A stretch of DNA of 14,090 bases from Pseudomonadota bacterium (GTDB taxonomy: Bacteria; Myxococcota_A; Bradymonadia; UBA4248), in contig WQTY01000004.1 of NCBI GenBank assembly GCA_009786045.1, forward strand, positions 4,012-18,101, written 5' to 3'. The stretch's first letter is position 1; every line of letters starts with the position of its first letter. A program made the translations under genes and the position numbers. Under the pieces are notes generated by a model, which had not been told where the DNA came from, ran no database searches, and saw nothing but the letters and a program-made list of their open reading frames with translations. Below, one piece after another: positions 5,025 through 13,000 of the stretch.

Positions 5025-6971
5025 ATGAATCGCCTCGTTTTCCTGCTGTGCCTGGTAAGCTGCCTGCTTTGTGCCTGCAACTTTGACGTCGGATCTCGAT
5101 TTCAGGAGCAGGAGGCAGACTACGTGTTCACCTCAAACTCAACGACCCTGACTGCCTATGGTGCCACACGAATTGCCGGCAAGACAGATCAGGCCTATCG
5201 CTGCCCTGCCGTATCCGGGCTGAACCGCGATTCGGATGTATCGGTTTTTTTTGCAACAGCCCACTCGCTGCTGCCGCATTTCACCATTGAAAGCATTCAG
5301 GGGATACGCAGTGACACGGCGCCGACGGTGGGGGTATCGCTCTCAAATCTGCCCATGGGAATGCTCGATATCTATCGGCGCTGCAATGCCTCGTCTCAGG
5401 AGCGGTTCGTGACGAGCTGCCCGTCGAACCACACGATTGTCGAGGCTTGCCCCGAAGGCACGATGACGCAGAACGAGTGCGTTTTGGTGCATGAAGGCAC
5501 CCATCGCCTTGTTATCAGCGCTATGCATGAGGCAAGTACGTCCTGCTATTCGGGCGAAAGCAATCGTACGTCTTACTCTGTGTCTGCGCCAGACGTTGTT
5601 TATGCCTGCGACACCTTTTCTCCAGTGGATTTGGCGGCTGCCTATCGTGGTGCTCAGCCCTCCGGCAACTGCTGCGATGTCACAGATCAGAGCCTGCTCG
5701 ATTTTTGTCTCAGGCCATGCGGCTGCCGAAAGCTCGTGGTGCAGATCGTGCCAAAATCCGATGTTTTATCGAACAATGCACCGGATTCGCCAGCGCCTTC
5801 ATTTTCGCCAACGCTGCGTCTGGCGGTTTTTTCGAACGTCTCCGGCAACAGGAATCGTTTTCGTCAGCTTTTGAAGAGTCTCAAAAGCTATGACGTTCAG
5901 ATGGTCATCAGCCTTGGCAACCTTACAGCCAACGGGAGTGCAGGTGGATTTGAGGCATTCCGTACGATAGTCGATGAGGCTCTGACCACGCTTGATGGCA
6001 CAGATTGTTCGACGCGCGACGGGCAGATATGCTGCGCCTCGCAGATATCGCGAGACTATCCTCAGGCCTGCAATGCCATCGTGCATCAGATGCCATTTTT
6101 TGCGGGTTTGGGGGAGGCAGAGATCAACACCAAGGGACTGACAGTCTTTCGAAGCCTCTTTGGCAGCAGCGTAAAGTCGACGACAATTGGGAAAGTGCAG
6201 ATGGTTTTGCTGGATTCGGCCGATGCGACGCTGGGCAACTCGCAGCTGGCCTGGCTTGAGCGTCAGATCAAAAATGTTCCTGTGCAGACGTGCAACATAC
6301 CCGCACCACGTGAGATGCTGCCTGATGAGTGCCCCCTATGGCCCTCTGGGCAACAGCAATGGCCGACACTCAGCGAATGTGAGGCACGCTCCGGGCAGAC
6401 GGATCCACAGGCATCAAAAGAGCTGAGGTGCAGCGATTGCATATGCGCCGAGGCTTACTGTGTAACACCGGATGCTGAACGTTCCAATCCACGCCTGGGG
6501 CCGAGGAACTGTGTTTGTGTGCCTGCGACGTCGAAGATTTGCATGTATAATCAGTCATGTCCTGTCGAAGACGGCCAATCTCAGACTTGCATCTGCACGC
6601 GGGATCAGGACTGTGGTACAGGCGGCACATGCCTGGAAGGCGTCTGTCAGCCACCCATGCGCCTGATTTTCAGCTACACGCCTTTTTTCGATATCTTCGG
6701 GTCGCGCAACAGTGCTTTTTCATCCCGCCGCGAAGCGGCAACAGTTTTGTCCAGGCTCACCAATGCGAACACGGCTGCGGTTTTTTCTGGCCGGTCGCTT
6801 GAGTTTGCACACTACGAGATGGGAGGCATTCCGCTTTTCATCACAGGCGGCGGCGGGGCAGACATGGCTGCGTTCTCATCTTATGGCAATCACTGGCTGC
6901 TCATCGAGATTCCCGATGCATACACAAAGCCTGATCCTTCAAAGATGACAGTCGAAGTCATTCCATTTTAA
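5025..6971 (+). CDS. Cysteine-rich lipoprotein with degenerate calcineurin-like phosphoesterase domain
   Basis: This gene encodes 648 residues; the ATG has GAAGGTG upstream. A lipoprotein signal ends in LLCAC, with acylation probably at C18. Residues about 20-250 form a Cys-rich region of unknown fold. Residues about 263-420 and 545-648 follow the calcineurin-like metallophosphoesterase pattern: LAVFSNVSGN, VISLGNLTANG, FFAGLGE, MVLLDSAD..L..SQLAWLE, IFSYTPFFD, and VFSGRSLEFAHYE followed by GGIPLFITGGGGA. The usual metal ligands are replaced: DxH is N271/S273, GD is GN299, GNHE is G-L362-G363-E, SHxP is SY551TP, and GHxH is GR590SL592. A Cys-rich insertion of about 120 residues (428-545) with EGF-like spacing (CGTGGTCLEGVCQPP) separates the halves. 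It is probably an inactive, binding or structural surface lipoprotein. Confidence 0.85.
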   Translation: MNRLVFLLCLVSCLLCACNFDVGSRFQEQEADYVFTSNSTTLTAYGATRIAGKTDQAYRCPAVSGLNRDSDVSVFFATAHSLLPHFTIESIQGIRSDTAPTVGVSLSNLPMGMLDIYRRCNASSQERFVTSCPSNHTIVEACPEGTMTQNECVLVHEGTHRLVISAMHEASTSCYSGESNRTSYSVSAPDVVYACDTFSPVDLAAAYRGAQPSGNCCDVTDQSLLDFCLRPCGCRKLVVQIVPKSDVLSNNAPDSPAPSFSPTLRLAVFSNVSGNRNRFRQLLKSLKSYDVQMVISLGNLTANGSAGGFEAFRTIVDEALTTLDGTDCSTRDGQICCASQISRDYPQACNAIVHQMPFFAGLGEAEINTKGLTVFRSLFGSSVKSTTIGKVQMVLLDSADATLGNSQLAWLERQIKNVPVQTCNIPAPREMLPDECPLWPSGQQQWPTLSECEARSGQTDPQASKELRCSDCICAEAYCVTPDAERSNPRLGPRNCVCVPATSKICMYNQSCPVEDGQSQTCICTRDQDCGTGGTCLEGVCQPPMRLIFSYTPFFDIFGSRNSAFSSRREAATVLSRLTNANTAAVFSGRSLEFAHYEMGGIPLFITGGGGADMAAFSSYGNHWLLIEIPDAYTKPDPSKMTVEVIPF

Positions 6972-6988
6972 GCACCGCTGCCCGGTGC
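6972..6988 (+). other. Short hairpin directly after the lipoprotein stop
   Basis: GCACCG pairs with CGGTGC around CTGCC immediately after the TAA. No T run follows on the plus strand, so intrinsic termination is uncertain; it may only protect the 3' end. Confidence 0.35.
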
Positions 6989-7017
6989 GGCAAAACCACG
7001 ACGTATGACGCAAAAAG

Positions 7018-7044
7018 GTGCGGGCCCTGGAAAAGGGCCCGCAC
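7018..7044 (-). terminator. Rho-independent terminator of the barrel protein gene
   Basis: GTGCGGGCCC and GGGCCCGCAC form a perfect 10-bp stem with a seven-base loop. Read on the minus strand, the stem is followed by C and then TTTTT, the classic terminator layout. It lies 33 bases past the stop of the gene at 7078-7941. The stem may also stop plus-strand transcripts from the lipoprotein gene. Confidence 0.85.
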
Positions 7045-7077
7045 GAAGGTTCACCCATGTGCGTTTATGGCTGTGGT

Positions 7078-7941
7078 CTAAAGCCCAAGACCCAGGTTGA
7101 CCGAGAACAACACACCATGGATGGGCTTTTTGCTGTCTGCTGTGAATCCGTAGTGGATGCTGTTTTTCAGAGGAGGGTCAATGGTGTAGCGAAGGTCAAC
7201 GCCAAGCTCCAGAACGCCCAGAAGGATGCCAACACCACCGCCAAACTGACCGCCGACCTGAATTTGTTCATTGCGGATACCAGATGACTTTGAGGTGGTC
7301 GTGAACGTCACTGCCACTGCACCAACGCCATAGACATCCAGCATGCCATAGTCAAATACGTGTCCGCGAAGGCCGAGAACGAGGGGAACATGCCATGTCT
7401 CCTTATCGTTGACATCGATCGCCGCATAGACGTCGTTGATGAACTCGACCGAAACCCAGCGTGAGGGCCGAACCTTGAGGTAATACCCCAGTCCGAGGAT
7501 CTTTTCATTGGCGATGCAGTCGCCATTGGTGAAGTAAGTGGGGCTGTGTTTGCCAGTGACGAACCTCAGGCCAAATCCAAAAGTCGATCCGATTCTTTCA
7601 ACCCTCGAAGAGGTTGCTGCCGGCGCTGCAACCACCACGGGCGTTGTGTCTACAACCACCGTGGTCGGACGGTGTACCACGACAACTGGCGGGGCGACGC
7701 GCGGACGAACATTGACAACACGCCGCTCAACGACATGTCCATGCCCCCTCCTCGGAGGATGATGACGCGGGGCCATGGCCTGTCCCAAAAATGACACATC
7801 TTCTACAAGGCTGGCATCCAATGTCCAGAGATCAAGAATGCCCGCGTCGATCTCGTCCAGGAGGGACGGGCCGGCAAAGGCAACCATCGGAAACACGCTC
7901 GCCATTACAACCATCGCCAATTTTACCAAATGCTTTTTCAT
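7078..7941 (-). CDS. Exported outer-membrane beta-barrel protein
   Basis: This gene encodes 287 residues, ending in TAG. The start ATG at 7941 has AGGAG seven bases upstream. A signal peptide (MKKHLVKLAM and a hydrophobic core) ends at AFA, near residue 23. Residues about 57-112 are a low-complexity linker rich in His, Arg, Pro and Val (HHPPRRGHGH, then a run of VVV, PTT and AP). From about 115 to the end, alternating strands with Gly and aromatic residues fit a small outer-membrane barrel of about eight strands: FGFGLRFVTG, LGLGYYLKVRP, WVSVEFINDVYAAI, VPLVLGLRGHVF, VYGVGAVAV, GGGVGILLGVLELGVDLRY. It ends with VLFSVNLGLGL, a plausible barrel terminal strand. The specific family and ligand are not recognisable. 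It is monocistronic, with its own terminator at 7018-7044. Confidence 0.8.
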   Translation of the reverse strand: MKKHLVKLAMVVMASVFPMVAFAGPSLLDEIDAGILDLWTLDASLVEDVSFLGQAMAPRHHPPRRGHGHVVERRVVNVRPRVAPPVVVVHRPTTVVVDTTPVVVAAPAATSSRVERIGSTFGFGLRFVTGKHSPTYFTNGDCIANEKILGLGYYLKVRPSRWVSVEFINDVYAAIDVNDKETWHVPLVLGLRGHVFDYGMLDVYGVGAVAVTFTTTSKSSGIRNEQIQVGGQFGGGVGILLGVLELGVDLRYTIDPPLKNSIHYGFTADSKKPIHGVLFSVNLGLGL

Positions 7942-8103
7942 GACCTGTCTCCTTATATTTCCTCAGTCCTCGACTGTTTACGCCAAAAAGACTCAAAATC
8001 AAATGCCAAAGAGCGAAACCCGCTTTGACAAAAACACTATGCACAAACCATGCCACCCATTCATACGTCCAAATGCCCGGCCATTCAGGGCTGTCGAGTT
8101 CTA

Positions 8104-8160
8104 TTTTTGTGGGGGAACCAGTTCCCCCACACCCCCTGCAATGCTACGCATTGCTTGTGG
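8104..8160 (-). repeat. Two-hairpin REP-like element, copy 1
   Basis: Read on the minus strand, the element begins CCACAAGC. It has a first hairpin with arms GCAATGC/GCATTGC around a three-base loop. A G-rich spacer (AGGGGGT) follows, then a second hairpin with arms GTGGGGGAAC/GTTCCCCCAC (8109-8130), ending in a run of A. The same architecture occurs on the plus strand at 9885-9940. The first stem differs at two positions with both arms changed together, which keeps pairing. Confidence 0.75.
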
Positions 8161-8162
8161 GT

Positions 8163-8287
8163 AGAGGACGAAATGATTCGTTTTTGGCTAAAATTCTCGT
8201 CTTTTGAAACGATTTCTCGCTTGAGAGGACGAAATGATTCGTTTTTGGCTAAAATTCTCGTCTTTTGAAACGATTTCTCGCTTGAGA
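8163..8287. repeat. Perfect 61-bp tandem duplication
   Basis: Copies 8163-8223 and 8224-8284 are identical, and three more bases start a third unit. Identity over a non-coding unit points to a recent duplication by slippage or unequal exchange. Within each unit GACGAAATGATTCGTTT and AAACGATTTC form an imperfect inverted repeat. No gene or known element is recognised in the unit. Confidence 0.95.
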
Positions 8288-8397
8288 TGATGGGTGATTT
8301 TTAGAACTCGACGGCCGTACCCGGAGCATTCCCGGTGGGCACGCTTGACAATCACCAGAGAATAAGCTTTTGAGGATGGTGTGTCCAGAGCGGGCGT

Positions 8398-8422
8398 TGC
8401 GGGGCGGCGTATGAGCCCCGCA
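8398..8422. repeat. GC-rich hairpin
   Basis: TGCGGGGC (8398-8405) pairs perfectly with GCCCCGCA (8415-8422) around a nine-base loop. It is the first of four closely spaced palindromes before the TatD gene. Confidence 0.6.
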
Positions 8423-8431
8423 CAGGGGGTA

Positions 8432-8462
8432 GCCGCGTATTGCCGCATGCGGCAATAGCGGC
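8432..8462. repeat. Bulged palindrome with GTAG foot, REP-like
   Basis: A perfect 20-base palindrome, TATTGCCGCATGCGGCAATA (8438-8457), is flanked by GCCGC and GCGGC with one unpaired G at 8437. GTAG sits at 8429-8432 at the 5' foot. Bulged hairpins preceded by GTAG are characteristic of REP sequences mobilised by RAYT transposases, though no RAYT gene is in this window. The core TATTGCCG...CGGCAATA also occurs at 4766-4786 in the opposite orientation with different outer arms. Confidence 0.6.
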
Positions 8463-8464
8463 GC

Positions 8465-8481
8465 AGGGGGCGCGGCCCCCT
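8465..8481. repeat. Short GC-rich hairpin
   Basis: AGGGGGC and GCCCCCT form a perfect 7-bp stem around GCG. It is followed by CAAAAA on the plus strand, so it does not have terminator layout in either direction. Confidence 0.6.
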
Positions 8482-8512
8482 CAAAAATGACCATATGCAG
8501 ACCCAACATATG

Positions 8513-8543
8513 TAAGGGCGACCGTCCCGGTCGCCCGCCCTTA
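8513..8543. repeat. GGGCGACC-type hairpin
   Basis: GGGCGACCG (8516-8524) pairs with CGGTCGCCC (8528-8536) around TCC. TAAGGGC and GCCCTTA at the edges offer an alternative outer pairing. Hairpins built on GGGCGACC/GGTCGCCC are common intergenic repeats in diverse bacterial genomes. It ends 40 bases before the TatD start, so it would lie in the leader of any transcript starting upstream. Confidence 0.6.
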
Positions 8544-8583
8544 AAATCCCCCAGAGACGGCAGCCAGTACACAGGAAAAAACG

Positions 8584-9360
8584 ATGATAGACACACATGC
8601 ACATCTTAACGACGCATGTTTCGACCACGATCTTGGGGACGTTGTTGATCGCGCCAGGGCAGCTGGCGTAACACAGTGCATTGTCGTCGGCGAAGGCCCC
8701 AAAGATGCCGCTAAAATTCTAAGTATTGCCGAAGCCCATGCAGGCTGGGCCTACCCTGCGCTTGGACTTTTTCCCGCACCTTTTGATGACGACGATGTCT
8801 TGGCTTTCGAGGCGCTGGCACAGCATCCTCAGTGGATTGCTTTTGGCGAAGTTGGCCTTGACACCTGGATTGTGAAGGAGCCTTCCGCGCGAGCCCGCCA
8901 TGAAGAGGTCTTCCGGCACATCGTGCGGCTGGCGGCCCGGCGCAACCTTCCCCTTAACATCCACTCACGCAACTGTGGCAAACGCGTCATTGAAATTCTC
9001 ACAGAGGAAACCGCCGCCAAAGTTCACCTGCATGCCTTCGACGCCAAACCTTCAACCATCGCGCTGGGCATCGAAGCCGGCTTTTACTTCTCCATCCCAA
9101 CGAGCATCGTTCACTCTCCCCAAAAGCAAAAACTCGCCAAGCTCGTGCCCCTCACACAGATGCTCCTTGAGTCGGACGCCCCTGTCCTTGGCCCCGATCG
9201 CATGTCACGAAACGAACCCAAAAACCTGCCGCTGACACTGGCAGCCATTGCGCGCATCCGCGACATCCCAGACGCTGCTCTCGAAGAAATCCTCGACACC
9301 AACACGCGGCAGCTCTACGCCCTACCCCGCCTCCAGCACACGCCGAACGGAGATCCATAA
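8584..9360 (+). CDS. TatD-family metal-dependent hydrolase
   Basis: This gene encodes 258 residues. The ATG is preceded by AGGA about eight bases upstream. It has the TatD TIM-barrel and a full set of metal ligands: DTHAHL (H5, H7), GEVGLD (E89), NIHSRN (H127), LHAFDA (H150) and LLESDAPVLGP (D198). TatD enzymes are cytoplasmic metal-dependent DNases/phosphoesterases; several act as 3'-5' exonucleases in DNA repair or turnover. The ending ESDAPVLGPD...RNEPKNL resembles the archaeal/thermophile branch more than E. coli TatD, where the motif is usually ETDAPYL. The length is normal (about 255-265). It stands alone on its strand; its last 39 bases overlap the end of the convergent folB. Confidence 0.9.
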   Translation: MIDTHAHLNDACFDHDLGDVVDRARAAGVTQCIVVGEGPKDAAKILSIAEAHAGWAYPALGLFPAPFDDDDVLAFEALAQHPQWIAFGEVGLDTWIVKEPSARARHEEVFRHIVRLAARRNLPLNIHSRNCGKRVIEILTEETAAKVHLHAFDAKPSTIALGIEAGFYFSIPTSIVHSPQKQKLAKLVPLTQMLLESDAPVLGPDRMSRNEPKNLPLTLAAIARIRDIPDAALEEILDTNTRQLYALPRLQHTPNGDP

Positions 9361-9690
9361 TGGCTCCGGCGTGAGACTGGTGAGTCGCTTATGAACGGTG
9401 ACATCCACCAGGGCCACGGCCCCAAGGGCCAGGATGGCTTCGCACATCGTCTGAGCCAGCCGCTCCACAAGGCAGCACCGGGTGTTGGTGCCGAGCGCCA
9501 GAACCACTTCAACGAGGCGCTCATAGTTGAGCGTGTGGTCGATGACATCATCGTCATGCCCAGTGCACACTGCGCCGAGAACAACACGCACATCCACCCG
9601 GAAATGTGTCCCAGTGTCGTGCTCTTCCGGGTATACCCCATGAAAGCCATAAAACGCCAGGTCGCGCAGGATGATTTCTGTTGTACCCAT
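9322..9690 (-). CDS. folB: Dihydroneopterin aldolase (FolB)
   Basis: This gene encodes 122 residues, ending in TAG. I chose the ATG at 9690 because MGTTEIILRDL aligns with the usual FolB N-terminus. The open frame extends 28 codons upstream with unrelated Cys-rich sequence, and no good ribosome site is visible for either start. FolB converts 7,8-dihydroneopterin to 6-hydroxymethyl-dihydropterin and glycolaldehyde in folate synthesis. Seen here are AFYGFHGVYPEE (E23 matches the pterin-binding Glu22 of the S. aureus enzyme), DHTLNYERLV, LVERLAQTM (E76) and VTVHKR (K101, the catalytic Lys). Length and motifs fit an active tunnel-fold enzyme; a related FolX or PTPS-like enzyme is less likely. No other folate gene adjoins it; metF is 4.6 kb away. 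Confidence 0.88.
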   Translation of the reverse strand: MGTTEIILRDLAFYGFHGVYPEEHDTGTHFRVDVRVVLGAVCTGHDDDVIDHTLNYERLVEVVLALGTNTRCCLVERLAQTMCEAILALGAVALVDVTVHKRLTSLTPEPLWISVRRVLEAG

Positions 9691-9884
9691 GATTGTCGCG
9701 TTGAACCTGCTGATAACGGGGCAGACTGAAAGATCGCCATGACAAAAGCATACATGGCAAATACATGGTATCACTATTTATAGCGCTTTCAGCTTAAGTC
9801 ACGATATATTAAGCAGACAGCGTTCCTTCTGCTCGCTAAGCGCTTCGGTATGTTGCCACAAACAATGGCATTTTGCCTTTCAGC

Positions 9885-9940
9885 CACAAGCGATACGAAG
9901 TATCGCAGGGGGGTGTGGGGGAACGCCTTCCCCCACGAAA
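9885..9940 (+). repeat. Two-hairpin REP-like element, copy 2
   Basis: The element begins CCACAAGC. Its first hairpin has arms GCGATAC/GTATCGC (9890-9906) around GAA. AGGGGGGT follows, then a second hairpin with arms GTGGGGGAA/TTCCCCCAC (9915-9936) around CGCC, and then GAAAA. It has the same order, spacing and edges as the inverted copy at 8104-8160. Confidence 0.75.
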
Positions 9941-9963
9941 AGAAAACCGAAAATGCTCTAGGA

Positions 9964-9979
9964 TGCGCCGAAAGGCGCA
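9964..9979 (+). other. GAAA-tetraloop hairpin upstream of the TamB-like start
   Basis: TGCGCC pairs with GGCGCA around a GAAA loop, the most stable class of RNA tetraloop (GNRA). It lies 21 bases before the ATG at 10001, with AAGGAAAAGG immediately after it. It could shape translation initiation of the next gene, or be an outer part of the neighbouring repeat. Confidence 0.45.
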
Positions 9980-10000
9980 AGGAAAAGGCCTTCATCAGGG

Positions 10001-13000
10001 ATGCGTCGGAAGAATCTGCAAAAAGCCAAGCAGAAAGTTGTTCAGCAGCTGCCATCCTGGCTGCTGCGGTATTCGAACACGCTTATTGTAGCCCTGCTGT
10101 GGCCGGTTCTGTTCCTTGCCAACCTATACCTGATTCTGTTCTTCTTCCTCAACAGCTCTGCCGCCCCCACCGTCCTGCACGCCCAGCTGGGGAACTTCCT
10201 GAGGGGAGATTACTTTGTGGATCGGATGATGACCGATCCCTATCTCAGAACGCTGACGCTGATAAACGTCCGGCTCAGTGAAGCGGGCAGGCAGGAGGCA
10301 ATCATCTTTGCCCCGCGCGTCGAAGCCAAAATCCCATTGCTTGAACTCGTCGATCTCATCACGGCATCCACGCTTCGCATTGGCAAAATCACAGCCTATA
10401 ACCCGACTGTGATACTCGATTTCACGCAGGGTGAGCTCAATCTCCTCAAAGTTGTCCTGCCTTATCCGGTGCCTCCCAAGCCGCCGCCGGAAACACCCAG
10501 CGATTTTGCCGTCTTTCTATCCAATCTCAATGTTCAGAATGGCGTTGTCCATCTCCTGTTCGAAGGATTTGATATCGAGCTAAACGGCGTCGATGTTCAC
10601 GATTTTTCGATTCGGGCAGGAAGCATCCTCCAGATGTCGACACCAAGGAGAGCCACCCGAGACAATCCACCCATCAAAATCGTTGCCGGCCGGGTCACCT
10701 TTAATCCTGCCACTTTCGGTTTCCCGCTCTCCGACATCGGAGACGCCAGCGAAGGGCTTGTTTTAAGCGGCGGCAGCGGCACAGCCGGCAAAATGGCCTA
10801 TGCCTACGGACAGATGTCGCGCCACCTTGAGGCCATCCTGCGGCAAGATCAGGCCATGGCCCCAAAGCTTGGCCTCGCCCCGCTCACGCGCGGCAACTTC
10901 ATCGTGCCGCTCTACGATGCCAGGATCGAGGGCTTTTTCTGGATGGATCAGCGCTTCGACATCCCCCACATGACGGCCAGCATTGGCGACGCAGGCAGGC
11001 TGCTCCTTCAAAATGCCTATATGAATGTTGGCCCGACACAGGCCGATATCGATGCCGCCTCAAGCCTGCACCACCACAAACCTTCCGGCCTGCTCCCCCA
11101 GGAAAGCATCCTCTGGGGTGCAGACCTTGATCTCAAGCTTGGCGCTACCGACACTATCCTTGCCTACTTCTTTGGCCCCATCCTTCACGGCAGGGGCCAA
11201 TTCGACCTCCAGGCACAAATGGCAGGCGATCTTGCCAGGGTTTCAGGAAACCTCGGTCTCCTGGCCCATGATTTCGAAACTTTTGGCATGGGCATTTCGC
11301 GTACCTCCCTAAATGCCAGCATGGACGGACAAAAGCTCACCATCGACGCTTTCGAGGCCAGCACCGACCTGGGGAGCCTCCTTCTGGCCGGGCAATACTT
11401 CATCATGGACGGCAATTTCGACCTCAACCTCTGGGCTGGCACGGTTCCTGACAGTGGTTTTGACGACATGCATGAGGATTTCAGAGCCGAACTCAGGCGC
11501 GGCATGGCACCACTGGAATTTCTCCCGGATGGTGCCATCAAGCGCTTCAGCGGCACATTTTCATCGCACCTCAGGGCCACCTCAAAGGACGGCGAAATTG
11601 CCGTATCCCTTGGCAAGCCTCTCACATGGATGTTCGATGAAGCCGTTGCCGGCATCCGGCAAATCACAATCCGGCCCGACGCCATACGCGACAACAGAAT
11701 TCTGACGCTTCGCAACAACATCCTGCGCTCTCCGGGCGGGCTGAATATCGCGCTCGGAAGGGACAGAGTCAGCCTTAGACCCGGCATGCGATTGAACCTC
11801 GACGACCTCTGGGATGTGGCAGCACAACTCAACCTGAATATCGAATCACCCGCAGCCTATGCCGCTCTGTTCGGCTTCACTGGCCTGCGCTCAGCCCCGC
11901 TTAATGCCTCACTGGCCTTCTCCACCCAGGGCAGGCACCTCTCGGGCCATCTCATATTCCGCACCCATGACGTCCAATACTCGGATATTGCCATCCGCGA
12001 CATTAACATCAATATGGTTCTGGATAACGGCAGACTGAGAACGCAACACTTTGGGATCAACACCGATTTTGGACGGCTCCTGGCAAACATCACCGGAAAT
12101 ATCCACCGCGACAACCTGACCCGCCCCACCAGGATCCCGCTCGAAGCAAGAATCACCCTCCATGAGGTGGATTTATCCAAAATCAAACACCACACCCTTG
12201 AATCACTCGGTCTGAAAGGCATGTCCGAGGGCGAAATCAACTACACTGGCACCATCGAAAACCCCAGAGTCCAGCTCACCTACGACATCCACGATTTCCA
12301 AATCACAGACATTCCTTTTTCCAGAATTCGCATTCGAGCAGGTTACGAACGCGGCAAAGTCAGCCTGCCCCTGTTTGCGGTCTGGCTGGATCCAGTACCA
12401 GAGGGACAAAGGCGTGCACCCGATTTTTCGATCAATACCCTGACTTACGACATTCAAAGAAAACATATCCTGTTTAATACCGTCCTGCGGCCCCTCTCCC
12501 CAAACCGCTTTGATATCTTTCGCGATCTCGGCTTCGATTTCGACGCCAAAATTGCCTTCGATCTTTCGGCCAATATCGACCTTGGGGCATTGCTCGGAAG
12601 CAGAAAAAAACTCCAAACCACCTGGATCGAAGGGGAATTCAACCTGCGAGATGTCCATTATGCCGGGCTCTCACTTGGTGACTCGCAGATTCTCTTCTCC
12701 CGCTCACAGCAGTATACGCTCCTGAAAGGCTTCCTCTTTGATGCCCTGACCGTTTCAGGCTATGGTTATGTTACACCCGAGCTTTCTGCCTCTGTGTCAA
12801 TCGACTTCCCTGACCTCGACATCCTTCAGCGCCTCAATGACATTGGCCTGGATATCGGCGTTCACCGCCAGCGCTTCGGGCTGAACTCGGCCCGCACGAG
12901 CGGCTCCATCGGTTTCTGCGTACGGGGACTGGGCGACGTCACTTTGTCCCTCATCCTGGATTCCTTCGAATCCATGCTGTTGGGCGATATATTGGCCTTT

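Larger units (their letters stand above)
7942..8583. other. Long intergenic mosaic of palindromes and a tandem duplication
   Basis: This 642-base gap lies between the divergently transcribed barrel and TatD genes. In order it holds a two-hairpin element (8104-8160), a perfect 61-bp tandem duplication (8163-8287), and hairpins at 8398-8422, 8432-8462, 8465-8481 and 8513-8543. A CATATG pair (8492-8497 and 8507-8512) precedes the last hairpin. The 129-codon plus frame and the 146- and 117-codon minus frames cross these repeats, have no sensible product and are not called. Confidence 0.7.
9691..10000. other. Divergent intergenic region between folB and the TamB-like gene
   Basis: This 310-base gap must supply promoters for folB (leftward) and the TamB-like gene (rightward), but I see no convincing -35/-10 pair. 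It holds the second two-hairpin element (9885-9940), a GAAA-loop hairpin (9964-9979) and AAGGAAAAGG at 9979-9988 as a weak, distant ribosome site. The 143-codon plus frame and 88-codon minus frame here run through the repeat and are not called. Confidence 0.6.

Noticed and set aside
4717..5086. Reading frames of 85 and 95 codons across the heptamer array
   Set aside because: Their sequence is mostly the translated microsatellite and they lack ribosome sites.
8163..8287. CRISPR array
   Set aside because: There are only two identical 61-bp units with no distinct spacers and no cas genes nearby.
8025..8628. Small frames on both strands across 8025-8628
   Set aside because: They translate the hairpins and the 61-bp duplication; similar peptides appear in the frames over the second repeat copy because the repeat DNA is the same.
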